Source of the DNA: Candidatus Caldilinea saccharophila
GTDB taxonomy: Bacteria; Chloroflexota; Anaerolineae; Caldilineales; Caldilineaceae
NCBI GenBank assembly: GCA_016710365.1
Contig: JADJVW010000027.1
Span: forward strand, 44,405-108,404
Direction of reading: 5' to 3'
DNA length: 64,000 nucleotides
Within the stretch, counting starts at the first letter, position 1. The number at the start of each line of letters is the position of its first letter. Shown here piece by piece: positions 24,353 to 33,707 of the stretch. The notes beneath the pieces are model-generated. The model saw nothing but the letters and a program-made list of their open reading frames with translations. It was not told where the DNA came from and did not search any database. A program made the translations under genes and the position numbers.

Positions 24353-25372
24353 TCACAGAATCAATTGCACCGCTTCACCGGCTTCTTTGCGTTCCACCAG
24401 CCTGCCGATCACCACCGCGTCGTCAAGCAGATCCAGGATCGCCGCGGCCACAGCGCTGGGCACAATGACGACCATGCCGATGCCCATGTTGAAGACGCGA
24501 TGCGCCTCGATCAGATCCATCCCGCTCCAGCGCACCAAATGTTCGAAGAGCGGCGGGCGCTCCCAACTGCGCACGACGATGCGGGCGGACAGGTGATCGG
24601 GCAGCACGCGCGGCACATTCTCTATCAGGCCGCCGCCGGTGATGTGCGCCATGCCCTTGATCGGGTAGCCTGCCTGCTGCACCGCCTCGATCTGGGAAAG
24701 ATAGCAGCGATGCGGCGCCAGCAAGGCGTCGGCCAGGCTCTGGCCGTCCGCCAGCATCATCGTCAGGTCGCGCTCGGCAACGATGCGGCGAATCAGCGAG
24801 AAGCCGTTCGTATGCGGCCCGCTGCTCGCCAGGCCGATGAGCACATCGTCAACTTCCATCGTTTCCGGCCGGGGCAGCAACGTCGTGCGGCTGGCAAGGC
24901 CCACGACAGCGCCCGCCAGATCGAACGCGCCTTCTGTGTAGACGCCGGGCATCTCGGCGGTTTCGCCGCCCAGCAGCGCACAACCGGCCGCCTGGCACGC
25001 CTCGGCGATCCCGGTGACGGTTTCCGCGGCTGCGGCCGGGTCGAGCTTGCTCGTCGCCACGTAATCCAGAAAGAAGAGCGGGCGCGCATTCTGGACGAGG
25101 ATGTCGTTGACGCAATGATTCACCAGGTCGTGGCCGATGCCGCGCCACCGCCCCAACTCCGCCGCCAGCTTGACCTTGGTGCCGACGCCATCAATCGAGG
25201 CGACCAGGACGGGCTGGGCCGGCAGCTTGTCCAGGGCAAACACCCCGCCAAAACTTCCCACGTCTGCCAACACGCTCGGCGTGTACGTGGCCTGGATCGC
25301 CTGCTTCATCAAGTTCACAGCCTGCGCGCCGGCATCGATATCGACGCCGGCCTGTTTGTACAGCTCAGTCAT
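24353..25372 (-). CDS. purM: Phosphoribosylformylglycinamidine cyclo-ligase (AIR synthetase)
   Basis: A 339-residue PurM: YKQAGVDIDAGAQAVNLMK, GSFGGVFALD, SIDGVGTKVKLA, DLVNHCVNDILVQNARPLFFLDY, GGETAEMPGVY, GLASSGPHTNGFSLIRR and AHITGGGLIENVPRVL. It converts FGAM to AIR. Gene order purD - S10 peptidase - purM - purN on the minus strand suggests one transcription unit. Confidence 0.96.
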   Translation of the reverse strand: MTELYKQAGVDIDAGAQAVNLMKQAIQATYTPSVLADVGSFGGVFALDKLPAQPVLVASIDGVGTKVKLAAELGRWRGIGHDLVNHCVNDILVQNARPLFFLDYVATSKLDPAAAAETVTGIAEACQAAGCALLGGETAEMPGVYTEGAFDLAGAVVGLASRTTLLPRPETMEVDDVLIGLASSGPHTNGFSLIRRIVAERDLTMMLADGQSLADALLAPHRCYLSQIEAVQQAGYPIKGMAHITGGGLIENVPRVLPDHLSARIVVRSWERPPLFEHLVRWSGMDLIEAHRVFNMGIGMVVIVPSAVAAAILDLLDDAVVIGRLVERKEAGEAVQLIL

Positions 25373-25379
25373 AAAAATT

Positions 25380-26858
25380 TCACCGGGTGGTCAACGTATC
25401 ATTCAGAAAATCGATCATGTCTATACGAAGTTGCGCCAGGGAATCCTCGTGCACGTACATCATGTGCCCTGCCGCGTAATAGGCCATACGCACGTGATCG
25501 CGCAGTGTCGCTTCCAGATGCAAATGGTTGACAGTGTAATCCGTGGCAAAAAAGGGCGTCGCCAGATCATAGTAGCCGTTGGCGATGAACACCTTGAGAA
25601 ATGGATTTTGCGTGATCGACGCGCGCAGCGTCTCGCTCACATCGACATATTTGTTTTGATGCTTGCTGTAATCCCACGTCTCGTACAGACCAGTCAAGAC
25701 CGCGTAGGGCAGATCGCTGGCAAAAGCAAGCTCCTCGCGCACGTAGGCATTCATGGCGCTGGAGTAAGCGCCCTGGATCGCCGCGTAGCTGGGGTCGTTC
25801 TCCCCGCGTTCGCCTGCCGCGTCGCGATCCAGGCCGATGAAGCGGCTGTCCAGCCGCCCCACGGTGCGTCGCGTTTCCCGCAGCAATTCCTTGCAGAAGC
25901 GAAAAATTTCGATGCGTAAATTGGACGCTTCAACATAAGCTTCTGACAGCCCCGTGTAGCGCGCCACCCTGCGCACGATGTCGGCGTGTGTTTCGGCAGG
26001 CAACGCGCTGCCCTGGAACAGGGCGTGAGCATAGTCGCCCGCAGCAAATGTCGATGCCTCTTGGATAGTTTTCTGCAAATCAGCTTGCAGATCCGCGCCG
26101 AGGCGGCCATGGTGCCAGGCGGTGGCCGCGTAAGTCGGCAGGAAGAGCACGTAGGGCAGGTCGTTGCCAGGCTCGAACTCGATGGTTTGAAAGTTGAGCA
26201 CGCTGGAGATCAGCAACAGGCCGTTGAGATACATGCCGTGCCTGCTTTGCAAATGGCCGGCCAGACCCGCGGCGCGCGTCGTGCCGTAGCTCTCACCGAT
26301 CAAGAATTTAGGCGAGGCCCATCGTTTGTAGCGTGTGACGTAGAGACGGATAAATTCGCCAACCGACTCGATGTCCCGCTCCAGGCCGTGGAATTGCTTG
26401 GCCTCTTCGCCCGGCGCGGCGCGGCTGTAGCCGGTGCTCACAGGATCGATGAAGACGATGTCAGCCCAATCGAGCAGCGAATAGTCGTTATCGACGAGTT
26501 GATAGGGAGGCGGCGCAAGCTGGCCAGCATCGCCCGCCAGGACGCGGCGCGGCCCCAGCAGTCCCAAATGCAGCCAGACCGACGAGGAGCCAGGCCCGCC
26601 GTTGAACGAAAACAGGATCGGGCGGCGTTGCATGTCCTCGCTGTTTTTGCGCGTGTAGGCGATAAAAAAGACCGTTGCCTGCGCCTTCCCCGCTTCGTCT
26701 TTCATCACGATGCGGCCGGTCGTGGCCGTGTAGACGATCTCGCTGCCGCCGATGCGTGCGATATGTTCGGTTGCGACGATCTCGTCCTGCAGCTCGATCT
26801 TGGGCTTGTCGGCGTCAGGGATTGATGCAGCAGGGTTGGTGGGCGATGATTCAGACAT
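25380..26858 (-). CDS. Serine carboxypeptidase-like S10 family peptidase
   Basis: A 492-residue protein with RRPILFSFNGGPGSSSVWLH (S10 oxyanion motif NGGPGSSS), IDPVSTGYS, and nucleophile elbow FLIGESYGTTRAAGL with the catalytic Ser. The catalytic Asp is in ANGYYDLATPFF and the His in AAGHMMYVHED. No signal peptide is seen. The N-terminus is Ser/Pro/Asp-rich, so it may be cytosolic or non-classically exported. It lies seven bases upstream of purM within a purine cluster, a curious location; a shared transcript is likely, but no functional link is known. Confidence 0.93.
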   Translation of the reverse strand: MSESSPTNPAASIPDADKPKIELQDEIVATEHIARIGGSEIVYTATTGRIVMKDEAGKAQATVFFIAYTRKNSEDMQRRPILFSFNGGPGSSSVWLHLGLLGPRRVLAGDAGQLAPPPYQLVDNDYSLLDWADIVFIDPVSTGYSRAAPGEEAKQFHGLERDIESVGEFIRLYVTRYKRWASPKFLIGESYGTTRAAGLAGHLQSRHGMYLNGLLLISSVLNFQTIEFEPGNDLPYVLFLPTYAATAWHHGRLGADLQADLQKTIQEASTFAAGDYAHALFQGSALPAETHADIVRRVARYTGLSEAYVEASNLRIEIFRFCKELLRETRRTVGRLDSRFIGLDRDAAGERGENDPSYAAIQGAYSSAMNAYVREELAFASDLPYAVLTGLYETWDYSKHQNKYVDVSETLRASITQNPFLKVFIANGYYDLATPFFATDYTVNHLHLEATLRDHVRMAYYAAGHMMYVHEDSLAQLRIDMIDFLNDTLTTR

Positions 26859-26883
26859 AATTGTCCTAACAGTGCAAGATTTT

Positions 26884-27245
26884 ATCCACAGATAACACAG
26901 ATTTCACAGATTTTTAGTAACTATTCAGCGTACTTCCATAGACCACGGATGAGACGGATTTGACGGAAAAATCCGGATAATTTTCGGACAAAATCCGTGG
27001 TCGCTTTTCACTAAGATACTGTTTGAAAAGCCTCCTTTTTTGAAGCCGAGGTGCAGAGACGCAAAAAAAGCGCAGAGAAATGCTTGAGATAAACGTTGGC
27101 TTTTGCTCTGCGAACCTCTGCCACACCGCGCCTCTGCGTCAAATTTTTCCCTTTTCAAACAGTTTCTAAGACTGAATCGTTACGATTTTTGCTTCTTTGC
27201 CAGGTGTAATCAATACAATCTGTGCCATCTGTGTCATCTGTGGAT
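26884..27245. repeat. Nested 'Russian-doll' palindromes between S10 peptidase and purD
   Basis: The 386-base gap 26,859-27,244 has no gene. Its outer arms are 26,884-26,911 and 27,218-27,245 (CACAGAT words, 25 of 28 positions pair). Inside lie a CCACGGAT palindrome (26,941-27,003) and a GCAGAG/CTCTGC element (27,018-27,163) flanked by ACTGTTTGAAAAG/CTTTTCAAACAGT. The last arm overlaps the purD stop codon. Confidence 0.85.
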
Positions 27246-28555
27246 CAATTTTTTCCCTTGGCCGTTGGGCGCTTTGGATTGGGGGGTGTCTTGTAAGGTA
27301 ACCCGATGTCGCGGCGATAGTGGGCGCCGGCAAAGCGAATGCGCTTCACGCCGTTATAGGCGCGTCGCGCGGCGTGCTCGATCGTGCGCGCGGTCGCCGT
27401 CACCGCCAGCACGCGTCCACCCGTGGTGATGAGGCGTGCATCCTTGAAACGCGTGCCGGCCTGGTAGACAGTGCAGCCGGTCGCCTCCGCGTCGTTGACG
27501 CCGAAAATTTCCAGGCCGGTGCGGTATTCGTCCGGGTAGCCTTCCGAGGCCATGACCACGGTGACGGCGCTCTCCTTGCGCCAGCGTGGCTGCACGCGAT
27601 CGAGCGCACCGTCGGTGCAGGCCAGCAGCAGTTCGCTCAGATCGCTGGCAAGCAGCGGCAGCAGCACCTGCGTCTCCGGGTCGCCGAGGCGACAGTTGTA
27701 CTCCAACACGCGCGGTCCCTGCTCTGTGAGCATCAGGCCGGCGTAGAGCACGCCGACGTAGGGCGTCCCTTCGGCGGCCATGCCCTCCAGCACCGGTTGC
27801 AGCGCCACGCGCTCGATCTCCGCCAGCAATGCAGGCGTGACCAGCGGCGATGGCGAGAAGGCGCCCATGCCGCCGGTGTTTGGCCCGCGGTCGTCATCGC
27901 GCAGCCGCTTGTGATCCTGGGCAGTAGGCATGAGAATACTGCGCCGGCCGTCGCAGAAAGCCAGAACGGAAACTTCGGGGCCGGCGAGCTTTTCTTCCAC
28001 CAACAGCGTGGCGCCCGCCTCGCCAAAACGGCGGTCGAGCAGAATCGCGCGCGCCACGTCCGCGGCCTGTTCGACTGTGGTGGGGATAATGACGCCCTTG
28101 CCGGCAGCCAGCCCGCTTGCCTTGATGACAGGCACGAAGTCAATCGTGCGCATATAGCGCATGACCTCGTCGAAGTCGTCGAAAATTTCCGCCTGCCCGG
28201 TGGGAATCTGCCAACGCTGCATGAAACGCTTGGAGAACGCTTTGGAGCCTTCGAGTTGTGCGGCGGCGCGCATGGGGCCAAAGATGCGCAGGCCGGCGGC
28301 TTGGAAGGCATCGACGATGCCGGCCACCAGCGGCGCCTCTGGGCCGACCACCGTCAGATCGATCGCATGATCGCGCGCAAAGGCCACCAGCGGCTCGATC
28401 TGCTCGGCGTCAATGGGGATATTTTCGCTTTTGGGCAGTCGCGCGGTTCCCCCGTTGCCGGGCGCCACATACAACTGGTCAAGCGTAGGAGATTGGCAAA
28501 GTTTGTGGGCAATCGCATGTTCGCGACCGCCGCTGCCAACGAGAAGAACCTTCAT
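27245..28555 (-). CDS. purD: Phosphoribosylamine-glycine ligase (GARS)
   Basis: A 436-residue ATP-grasp enzyme: MKVLLVGSGGREHAIAHKL, APGNGGTA, VVGPEAPLVAGIVDAF, GSKAFSKRFM, VIKASGLAAGKGV (ATP-binding lysines), GPNTGGMGAFSP, VLEYNCRLGDPETQ and FKDARLITTGGRVLAVTA. It joins phosphoribosylamine to glycine. The Lys/Pro-rich C-terminus ends inside the repeat arm. Confidence 0.96.
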   Translation of the reverse strand: MKVLLVGSGGREHAIAHKLCQSPTLDQLYVAPGNGGTARLPKSENIPIDAEQIEPLVAFARDHAIDLTVVGPEAPLVAGIVDAFQAAGLRIFGPMRAAAQLEGSKAFSKRFMQRWQIPTGQAEIFDDFDEVMRYMRTIDFVPVIKASGLAAGKGVIIPTTVEQAADVARAILLDRRFGEAGATLLVEEKLAGPEVSVLAFCDGRRSILMPTAQDHKRLRDDDRGPNTGGMGAFSPSPLVTPALLAEIERVALQPVLEGMAAEGTPYVGVLYAGLMLTEQGPRVLEYNCRLGDPETQVLLPLLASDLSELLLACTDGALDRVQPRWRKESAVTVVMASEGYPDEYRTGLEIFGVNDAEATGCTVYQAGTRFKDARLITTGGRVLAVTATARTIEHAARRAYNGVKRIRFAGAHYRRDIGLPYKTPPNPKRPTAKGKN

Positions 28556-28663
28556 GGGTGATTGACCTCATCCGGTAGCCGTTTTGACGCAACGGCAAGT
28601 ATTATCGACGACATGTAGGGAGAAACCCAAGTTCGCAGCACAAACAATGACAGGCCGCCTTGG

Positions 28664-29647
28664 CTACCGCGCGTGCATCTCCACCTCAAACAGGGTAGGC
28701 CACAGCTTGCCGGTGACAAATAGATGCCCCGACGCGGGGTCGTAGGCGATGCCGTTGAGCACATCTGGCGGCGCGGCAGGCGGTGTACTATTTGCCGCAG
28801 ACTGACCCTGGGCAAGCAGGCCGGTGAAGTCATAGACGCCATCGACGATGCCAGTGGCCGGGTCGATGCGCACCATCAGATCCGTCTGCCAGACGTTGGC
28901 TAAGATCTTTCCATCAATGTATTCGAGTTCATTCAGTTGCGCCAACGGCTGCCCCTCGGCCGTCACCGTGATGCGGCGTGTTTCCTGCAGCGTCGCGGGA
29001 TCGAGAAAGTAGATAACCGGTGTGCCATCGCTCATGATGAGCTGCTGCCCATCGTGCGTCAGGCCCCAGCCCTCAGTCGCGTAGGAGAACTGCCCTTTTT
29101 CCTCAAAAGTTTCACGGTCGTAGATAAAGCCGACCCCATTTTTCCAGGTCAATTGGTAGATCTGGTCGCCGAGCAAGGCAATGCCCTCACCAAAATATAT
29201 TTCGTTCAGATCGTGTTGCTGCAAGACCTGGCCTGTGGCGAGTTCGACCTTGCGCAAGGAGGATCGTCCGTAGAGGCCAGTGCCTTCATACAAGATGCCG
29301 TCCAGATAAACGAGTCCCTGGGTAAAGGCCGTGGGGTCGTGCGGGAAGGTATTCACCACCGTGTAATCATAGAGGGCTGGCTGCATTCCGTTTGCGGCCG
29401 GCGCCGCCAGCGGCGAAGCCTGTAAATCTGGCGCTGTGGCGGCAACGGCCGCGGTCGATTGGGCGTTGACGCCCTGAGTTGCCGAAGGGGACGCGGGTAT
29501 GGAAGCCGTAGCCGCGGTAGGCGAAATCCTCATCGTGTCCGTGGCTGCCGGCAGGTTCGTCCTAGCTTGCCGGCTGAAAACAAAGACCCCTGTCACCAGA
29601 ACAGCGGCGGCAATCAAAAATACCATCAAACCCGATCGTGCGTTCAT
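28664..29647 (-). CDS. Glutaminyl-peptide cyclotransferase (glutamine cyclotransferase, PF05096 type)
   Basis: Start at 29,647 (MNARSGLMVFLIAAAVLVTGVFVF) gives an N-terminal membrane anchor or signal, followed by a Thr/Ala/Pro-rich linker of ~65 residues. The beta-propeller domain reads VVNTFPHDPTAFTQGLVYLDGILYEGTGLYGRSSLRKV, QLTWKNGVGFIYD, WGLTHDGQQLIMSDGT, LNELEYIDGKILANVW and LNGIAYDPASGHLFVTGKLWP. These match the plant/bacterial glutaminyl cyclase that converts N-terminal Gln to pyroglutamate. It probably acts outside the membrane. An upstream ATG adds 15 residues but is less likely. Confidence 0.93.
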   Translation of the reverse strand: MNARSGLMVFLIAAAVLVTGVFVFSRQARTNLPAATDTMRISPTAATASIPASPSATQGVNAQSTAAVAATAPDLQASPLAAPAANGMQPALYDYTVVNTFPHDPTAFTQGLVYLDGILYEGTGLYGRSSLRKVELATGQVLQQHDLNEIYFGEGIALLGDQIYQLTWKNGVGFIYDRETFEEKGQFSYATEGWGLTHDGQQLIMSDGTPVIYFLDPATLQETRRITVTAEGQPLAQLNELEYIDGKILANVWQTDLMVRIDPATGIVDGVYDFTGLLAQGQSAANSTPPAAPPDVLNGIAYDPASGHLFVTGKLWPTLFEVEMHAR

Positions 29648-30236
29648 ACGCGACTCACTTGTGTGAAAAAGGCTCCGGATGTTACAGATCACAGCATAGC
29701 GCAGAAGCGGCTCTCCGTCTATTTACCACGCGATAAGGGGTCTACTTTACGATTGGAGCCAGTGTCCCGACGCCGGTCAGGCGGCTCGCTAAAAAAGTGC
29801 ACCGTGCGAGCACACCGAGAACGCGCCCACCACAAATCTAGATGCACACACAATATGCAAACCTTTGACTTTCGTTCGCCGCTATCCTACAATGGCGAAA
29901 TGATCAGCATCCAGCGCAACACCACATGCGCGTGCAAAAAAACAATCTAACCAGCGACCAGGTAGGCAACTTTGCCGCGCCTGTGATGGCTGTTTGCCGG
30001 GAGCAAGGGTCGCTTGAACGCACGATAGGGCGCGGCAGGATTGGATCGGCGCCCGCCAAATCATGGGTAGCGTTACGGAAAGCACAATTTCGGTGCATCG
30101 CGTCATAAGACAAGGGACTTGGTTTGTAGTATCATTTCTATAGGGTAAAGCTGGCGCGCCCGGGTCGTTAAGACGACAGGACAGCCAGCAAGATATTCTC
30201 GTCCGCAAGATGCAGAAACAATTCAGGTGACGTGCG
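29648..30236. other. Gene-free interval of 589 bases
   Basis: This stretch lies between two divergent genes and must contain both promoters. I see no conserved RNA or operator. A 9-bp inverted repeat (TGCCGCGCC at 29,973-29,981 and its complement at 30,029-30,037) with a 47-base loop is the only structure noted. Confidence 0.5.
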
Positions 30237-31730
30237 ATGATCACAGGACAGCCTAGGGCACAAACGGAGTCTCAAGACAAGAGTATCATTCTTGTCGTGG
30301 ATGATGCGCCGGCCGGGCGTGAAACCCTCCAGGCGCTGCTCTTCTCTGATGCCTACGACTTGTACTTTGCCGGCGATGGTCTTCAAGCATTGGAGATGGC
30401 GGCAACCGTCCGGCCGGATTTGATTTTGCTGGATGTCATGATGCCGGGGATCGACGGCTTCGAGGCGTGCCGGCGCCTGCGGGCGATCCCGGAGCTTGCG
30501 CATATTCCGATCATCATGGTCACGGCGCTGGATGATCGCATGTCCCGGCTGCAGGGCATCGAAAGTGGCGCCGACGATTTTATTTCGAAGCCATTCGATT
30601 CGGCTGAGTTGCGCGCGCGCGTGCGCACGATCACGCGTCTCAATCGTTACCGTCGCCTGGTCGAAGAACGCGAGCGCTTCGAGTGGGTTGTGGAAAACGC
30701 CGAAGACGGCTATCTTCTGTTGAACGGCGACGCCATCACTTACGCCAATCCACAAGCACAGACTTTGCTAGGGTTGGATGGCAACGACTGCCGCACGACG
30801 CATCCCTCATTGCTGGAGATCGCGCAGCGCACATTCCGCTGCGAACCCAAAGGAATCTGGGATCTCTGGCCTGATGTCCAGATCGACAATCAGGATATTC
30901 GCCTCTTTCTCATCGCACCCGAAACGACGACCTCTCCAGCCAACTGGCTTGAAGTGACAGTGTACGGACGCTTCAGCAACGCACAGGTCGGGCGGCTTAT
31001 CCGCCTGCGCGATGTGACAATCGCCAAAACCAGCCTGCGCGATATGTGGTCGTTCCACACGATGGTAATGCACAAGCTCAACACGCCGATGCATATGATG
31101 CTGGGCAGCATGGAACTGCTGACGCTGAGTTCTGGAGACGCCTTATCTACTCGCGAAATCTTCGATCTCGTTGAAATGGCTGCCAGCGGCGCGCAAAGGT
31201 TGGCGTCGGCGATCAATGACGTGTTGCAATATGCCACAGCGTTCTCAGTGACGATGCGCGTCGGCGAGCGATTTTGCCTGGATGATCTGCCTGTCCTCAC
31301 CACGGAAACGGCCAGACATTTGCAGATGGCGCACGTTACGCTTGACCTGCCATCACAGCCGGGGATCTGCTTGGCGATTTCACCGCGCGCGATGGAATCG
31401 ATCTTGTTCGAGTTGCTCGAAAATGCGAAGAAATTTCATCCCAACCATGAACCCTCCATCCAGATTGGGGGCGTTCTCGACGGCGACAGGTTCGTGCTCA
31501 CGATTCAAGACAATGGCATTCATCTCTCGCCCGACCAGCTCAACCGCGTCTGGCTGCCCTATTATCAAGGCGAGCGCTATTTCACCGGCGAAGTGCAAGG
31601 CATGGGGTTGGGGTTGCCATTGGTGGCGTCGATCCTCTGGGAATGTGGCGGCGACTGCTACATCACCAATCGCGAGGGTGCGCCCGGCGTGATCGTTCAT
31701 CTGAGCTTTCCAACTTTGCCGCTCCTCTGA
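30237..31730 (+). CDS. Response regulator-PAS-histidine kinase hybrid
   Basis: A 497-residue cytosolic signalling protein. An N-terminal REC domain (IILVVDDAPAGRETL, phospho-acceptor Asp in LILLDVMMPGIDGFE, Thr in MVTALDD, Lys in ISKPFD) spans residues ~15-140. A PAS-like region follows (FEWVVENAEDGYLLLNGDAITYANPQA). The H-box is present but divergent (SFHTMVMHKLNTPMHMMLGSM; usual HELRTP is HKLNTP). The ATPase boxes are ELLENAKKFHPN, IQDNGIHLS and GMGLGLPLV. REC ahead of kinase is the layout of signal-relay hybrids. The partner is unknown. Confidence 0.9.
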   Translation: MITGQPRAQTESQDKSIILVVDDAPAGRETLQALLFSDAYDLYFAGDGLQALEMAATVRPDLILLDVMMPGIDGFEACRRLRAIPELAHIPIIMVTALDDRMSRLQGIESGADDFISKPFDSAELRARVRTITRLNRYRRLVEERERFEWVVENAEDGYLLLNGDAITYANPQAQTLLGLDGNDCRTTHPSLLEIAQRTFRCEPKGIWDLWPDVQIDNQDIRLFLIAPETTTSPANWLEVTVYGRFSNAQVGRLIRLRDVTIAKTSLRDMWSFHTMVMHKLNTPMHMMLGSMELLTLSSGDALSTREIFDLVEMAASGAQRLASAINDVLQYATAFSVTMRVGERFCLDDLPVLTTETARHLQMAHVTLDLPSQPGICLAISPRAMESILFELLENAKKFHPNHEPSIQIGGVLDGDRFVLTIQDNGIHLSPDQLNRVWLPYYQGERYFTGEVQGMGLGLPLVASILWECGGDCYITNREGAPGVIVHLSFPTLPLL

Positions 31731-31802
31731 GCTGCTGGATTGACGCGATTTTTTACGAAGCGAATCATTTTCACTTCGTCTCTATGACTGAATGGTTGAT
31801 TC

Positions 31803-33461
31803 ATGAATTTCCTCATCGATCTGCTGGTTGAACACCCACTGCTCCTGCTCTTCCTCGTTTCGACCATTGGTTACTACATCGGCCAAATTCGCATCAAAGG
31901 CACCGGGCTGGGGGTGGCTGCGGTGCTATTCATCGGGCTGGCCATTGGCGCGCTCGACCCGCGGCTGACGCTGCCGCCAGAGTTGATCTCACTGGGATTG
32001 ATTCTGTTTGTCTATTCAGTCGGGCTGGCAAGTGGGCCTGGCTTCTTTGCGTCGTTTTCGCGCAGCGGTCTGCGCGACAACCTGATGGTGGCGGGTGTGC
32101 TGATCCTCGCCGCGCTGATCGTCGTGGCCGAGGCATTCCTGCTAAATCTTAAGTCAACGGTGGCGGCCGGCATCTACACCGGTGCGCTGACGAACACGCC
32201 GGCGCTTGCGCAAGTTCTGAGTTATGTCAATAATGGGCCTCTCCATTTAACCAGCAGTACGATAGGGACAGAGCCTGTCGTCGGTTATTCGGTTGCCTAT
32301 CCGCTCGGTGTAATCGGCCCGATCCTGATCATCCTGCTGATGCAGCGCGTGTGGCGCATCAATTACAAACAGGATGCGGAGGCGGTGCGCGACATGTTTC
32401 CGATCGAACAGGATATCTACAATCGCACAGCCAGGATCACAAACGCGGCGCTCGCGAGCCAGCCGCTGCGAGAGTTGAGCGCCCGACGACAGTGGCGAGT
32501 CATCTTCGGCCGCATCCAACATGGCGACAAGATCGAGCTTGCCACCGGCGATACAGTATTGCAACCAGGCGATCTGGTGAGCGTCATCGGGACGCCGGAA
32601 GACGTCGATCCTGTCGTCAAGGAGCTTGGCGCGCCCGCGGTGGAGCAACTCGACCTCGACCGCAGCGCCTACGATTTTCGCCGTGTTTTTGTTTCAAACT
32701 CCGACCTGGTCGGACGTAAGCTGGCCGATCTCGACCTGCCGCGCCGCTTCGGTGCGATCGTGACGCGCGTGCGCCGCGGCGACATCGAGCTATTGGCTTT
32801 TGGCGATCTCGTATTGGAATTGGGCGATCGGGTGCGTTTTGTCGCGCCGCGCAGCCAAGTTCGTCCGCTCAGCGACTACTTTGGCGACTCGTACAAAAAA
32901 CTGAGCGAAATTAACTTTGGCGCGCTTGGTCTTGGCATTACGCTGGGACTCCTCGTGGGCATCATCCCCATTGCGCTGCCCGGCGGGATCGAGTTCAAGC
33001 TGGGCGAAGCTGGCGGCCCCTTGATTGTGGCGCTGATGCTCAGCGCGTTGCGCCGCACGGGGCCCATCGTCTGGAGCATTCCGTACAGCGCCAACTTGAC
33101 GATCCGCCAACTGGGGCTCACCATTCTGCTGGCCGGCATCGGGATTCGCTCCGGCTACACCTTTCTCTCCACGTTGAGTCAAGAAGGTGGCATGACGATC
33201 CTGTTGGCCGGCGCGGTCGTCTCACTGCTAACGCCGCTGCTGGTGTTGTGGATCGGCTACCGCTGGTTCAAGTTGCCCTTTGGCGTGCTGACCGGCATTG
33301 TCTCGGCCGTCCATACGCAGCCGGCGGTGCAGGCGTCTGCGCTCAACCAGGCGCACAATGATCTGCCCAATCACGGCTACGCGCTGGCCTTTCCGATGGC
33401 GACAATCGCCAAAATTCTGCTCGCCCAGATCATCGTAGCGTTTCTACCCTATGCTCGATAA
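31803..33461 (+). CDS. AspT/YidE family transporter (AAE family) with two RCK_C domains
   Basis: A 552-residue membrane protein built as two five-helix halves flanking two TrkA_C-like domains. Half 1 (residues 1-~170) reads LLLLFLVSTIGYYIGQIRIKG and LGLILFVYSVGLASGPGFF. RCK_C domains lie at about 200-280 (LRELSARRQWRVIFGRI...LQPGDLVSVIGT) and 290-365 (LVGRKLADLDLPRRFGAIVTRV...LELGDRVRFV). Half 2 (from ~380) contains LGITLGLLVGIIPIALPGG and LTGIVSAVHTQPAVQ. Family members exchange amino or organic acids. The substrate here is not determinable. Confidence 0.93.
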   Translation: MNFLIDLLVEHPLLLLFLVSTIGYYIGQIRIKGTGLGVAAVLFIGLAIGALDPRLTLPPELISLGLILFVYSVGLASGPGFFASFSRSGLRDNLMVAGVLILAALIVVAEAFLLNLKSTVAAGIYTGALTNTPALAQVLSYVNNGPLHLTSSTIGTEPVVGYSVAYPLGVIGPILIILLMQRVWRINYKQDAEAVRDMFPIEQDIYNRTARITNAALASQPLRELSARRQWRVIFGRIQHGDKIELATGDTVLQPGDLVSVIGTPEDVDPVVKELGAPAVEQLDLDRSAYDFRRVFVSNSDLVGRKLADLDLPRRFGAIVTRVRRGDIELLAFGDLVLELGDRVRFVAPRSQVRPLSDYFGDSYKKLSEINFGALGLGITLGLLVGIIPIALPGGIEFKLGEAGGPLIVALMLSALRRTGPIVWSIPYSANLTIRQLGLTILLAGIGIRSGYTFLSTLSQEGGMTILLAGAVVSLLTPLLVLWIGYRWFKLPFGVLTGIVSAVHTQPAVQASALNQAHNDLPNHGYALAFPMATIAKILLAQIIVAFLPYAR

Positions 33462-33587
33462 AATTTGACATTAGCCATGCGCAGAAGCAAAGCTCTGGCT
33501 TATCAAACGCACCGCAGCCTGACGCGCTAAGGTGACGCCAACAATACACTTTGTAAGACAATGCTGCTTCTGATGTAAATCCCTTCA

Positions 33588-33648
33588 ATCCTTTCTGCGG
33601 GATTGGCATTTGCGGGATTGGCATTTGCGGGATTGGCATTTGCAGCAT
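33588..33648. repeat. Tandem GCGGGATTGGCATTT repeat (15-base unit)
   Basis: Three perfect units and a diverged fourth (with GCAGCATT) lie within the 246-base gap between the transporter and phoB. The rest of that gap shows no other structure apart from the phoB ribosome-binding site. Confidence 0.85.
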
Positions 33649-33707
33649 TCTCCCTTCAGAATTAAAAGGGTAGACGAGTAAACGCCAGCATAAGCAGAAG
33701 GAGTAGA

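Noticed and set aside
29648..30236. tRNA or small RNA gene
   Set aside because: I could not form a cloverleaf or any known RNA family from this gap; only a weak distant inverted repeat is seen.
33588..33648. CRISPR-like direct repeats
   Set aside because: Units are contiguous 15-mers with no unique spacers and no cas genes nearby.
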